DNA from: Herpetosiphon giganteus | GTDB lineage: Bacteria > Chloroflexota > Chloroflexia > Chloroflexales > Herpetosiphonaceae | Reading direction: 5' to 3' | Assembly: GCF_016907925.1 (NCBI RefSeq) | Contig: NZ_JAFBCZ010000014.1 | Location: 62,001-126,000 of the forward strand | Length of the DNA stretch: 64,000 nucleotides | Shown here: one piece after another, positions 63,266-64,000 of the stretch | Layout: each line of letters begins with the position of its first letter | Position numbering within the stretch: the stretch's first letter is position 1 | Translations under genes and position numbers: made by a program | The notes under the pieces: generated by a model | Told to the model about the DNA's origin: nothing | Database searches by the model: none | What the model saw: only the letters and a program-made list of their open reading frames with translations

Positions 63266-63316
63266 CAATACGGTCGCCAAATCGATCAGATTTTAAACTA
63301 TTACAATGGTTAACCT

Positions 63317-64000
63317 ATGCAACTAACAGCAGAAAATTACCGCGATCAATTGATCGCTTTGGCATTAACTGACGATTTTGTGCGCCTGACCATGAGTGGC
63401 GCGGCCCGCGCCGCCGATTTGCGCTGGCAGCGCGTGGTGGTGCGGCCTGTGCAACTGAAAAATGGGCGGGCATGGCAAGCAGCCTACTTCGATCAGCGCC
63501 AAAATATCACCAAAAATTATGCGCTTGAGCAAGCCAGCGAAGCGCTGGGCGAGATTATCGATATTCCGCTGAGCAACATCACCTTAGAAACCACCAGCGA
63601 ACGGATTCAAGTGCAGCGCAGCAAAAAAGGCAAAGTCATTCTGAGTCGCGCTCGTAATCAAGTTGCCGCGCCAGATTTGCGCCATAATCATGTTAAAGCC
63701 CTTCCCTTGCCCAGCGATCGCCCAGATGCCTATTTGCAAAAAACTGGCATTATGACCAACGATGGGGTGATTCGCGCCAGCATGAGCAAAAAATACACCC
63801 AAATCAACGAATTTTTGCGGGTGTTTGATGAGCTTGAGCTGAAGCCCAGCGCCGATCAACCGTTGCGGATTCTTGATGCTGGCTGTGGCTCAGCCTATCT
63901 GACCTTCGCGGCCTACCATTATTTGGTCAATATTAAGGGCTTGGCGGCGGTGGTAATCGGTGTCGATTCAAACGAGTATTTAATTGATAAATGTCGTGCT
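63317..64000 (+). CDS. SAM-dependent methyltransferase, 3' end outside window
   Basis: The frame is open from the ATG to the window edge (228 codons). The N-terminal ~160 residues carry a region with LSRARNQVAAPDLRHNHVKA and KKYTQINEFLRVFDEL. Then follows the class I methyltransferase motif I (ILDAGCGSAYLTFAAYH, about residue 190) and an acidic residue at the end of beta2 (IGVDSNEYLID). The layout resembles the Methyltransf_32 type of RNA or small-molecule methyltransferases. The substrate is not evident. No ribosome-binding site of note is seen. Confidence 0.8.
   Translation, partial: MQLTAENYRDQLIALALTDDFVRLTMSGAARAADLRWQRVVVRPVQLKNGRAWQAAYFDQRQNITKNYALEQASEALGEIIDIPLSNITLETTSERIQVQRSKKGKVILSRARNQVAAPDLRHNHVKALPLPSDRPDAYLQKTGIMTNDGVIRASMSKKYTQINEFLRVFDELELKPSADQPLRILDAGCGSAYLTFAAYHYLVNIKGLAAVVIGVDSNEYLIDKCRA

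Overview
The window looks like a chromosomal segment of a filamentous, predatory or saprophytic member of the Chloroflexota, most probably Herpetosiphon or a close relative. This rests on membrane-tethered regulators and lipoproteins with long Pro/Thr linkers, bS20, Tex, EF-G-like and MurJ proteins of non-proteobacterial type, AGGAG ribosome-binding sites with ATG/GTG/TTG starts, and many short tandem repeats between genes. It is an inference from gene content; no rRNA is present to confirm it.

Layout. 1-32 kb is mostly housekeeping: a truncated MFS transporter, a fatty acyl-CoA ligase, a deoxyhypusine-synthase-like enzyme, Tex, a GerMN membrane protein, a phosphoesterase, a membrane LuxR/Kelch regulator, a SEC-C protein, a PAS histidine kinase, a zinc metalloprotease lipoprotein, two LppM-like lipoproteins, two RCK-containing ion transporters in one operon, cysteine synthase, RecG, an EF-G-like GTPase, bS20 and MurJ.

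32.8-49.2 kb is a complete cellulose-utilisation locus. Four secreted cellulases (GH9-CBM3-CBM2, CBM2-GH48, GH8-CBM2, GH8) run leftward. A LacI-family regulator, a sugar-binding lipoprotein, two permeases and a cytoplasmic GH116 beta-glucosidase run rightward. Five copies of a 14-bp motif close to the CebR/CelR box of cellulolytic actinobacteria (TGGGAGCGCTCCCA) lie in the control regions, one of them inside the binding-protein gene. The inferred flow is: secreted enzymes release cello-oligosaccharides, the ABC importer takes them up, GH116 cleaves them, and the regulator senses them. No ABC ATPase gene is present.

49.2-54.2 kb holds a membrane protein with two L7/L12-like domains, a SelW/Rdx-family gene with an in-frame TGA at the redox position (probable selenocysteine, with a hairpin resembling a bacterial SECIS), and an overlapping operon of NAD-dependent epimerase, GAF/PAS histidine kinase and a stand-alone cyclic-nucleotide-binding protein. 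54.2-58.5 kb is an accessory stretch: small membrane proteins (two clearly paralogous), two SUKH-like putative immunity proteins, an unknown 88-aa protein and a complete transcription unit for a 46-aa exported peptide. 58.5-64 kb returns to ordinary genes (SRPBCC protein, GNAT, MmcQ/YjbR, peptidyl-tRNA hydrolase, fructosamine-kinase-like, methyltransferase).

Intergenic regions carry several families of tandem repeats, most with a 7-nt period (ATAGAAC, GGCTATN, ACTTTTG, CATCCTT, AGGGTCT types), others of 8-9 nt (ACGAAG and GCAGAG types), plus a GC-rich MITE-like palindrome in three full copies and one partial copy. Some repeats have become the C-terminal codons of genes. No tRNA, rRNA, CRISPR array or transposase gene was recognised.
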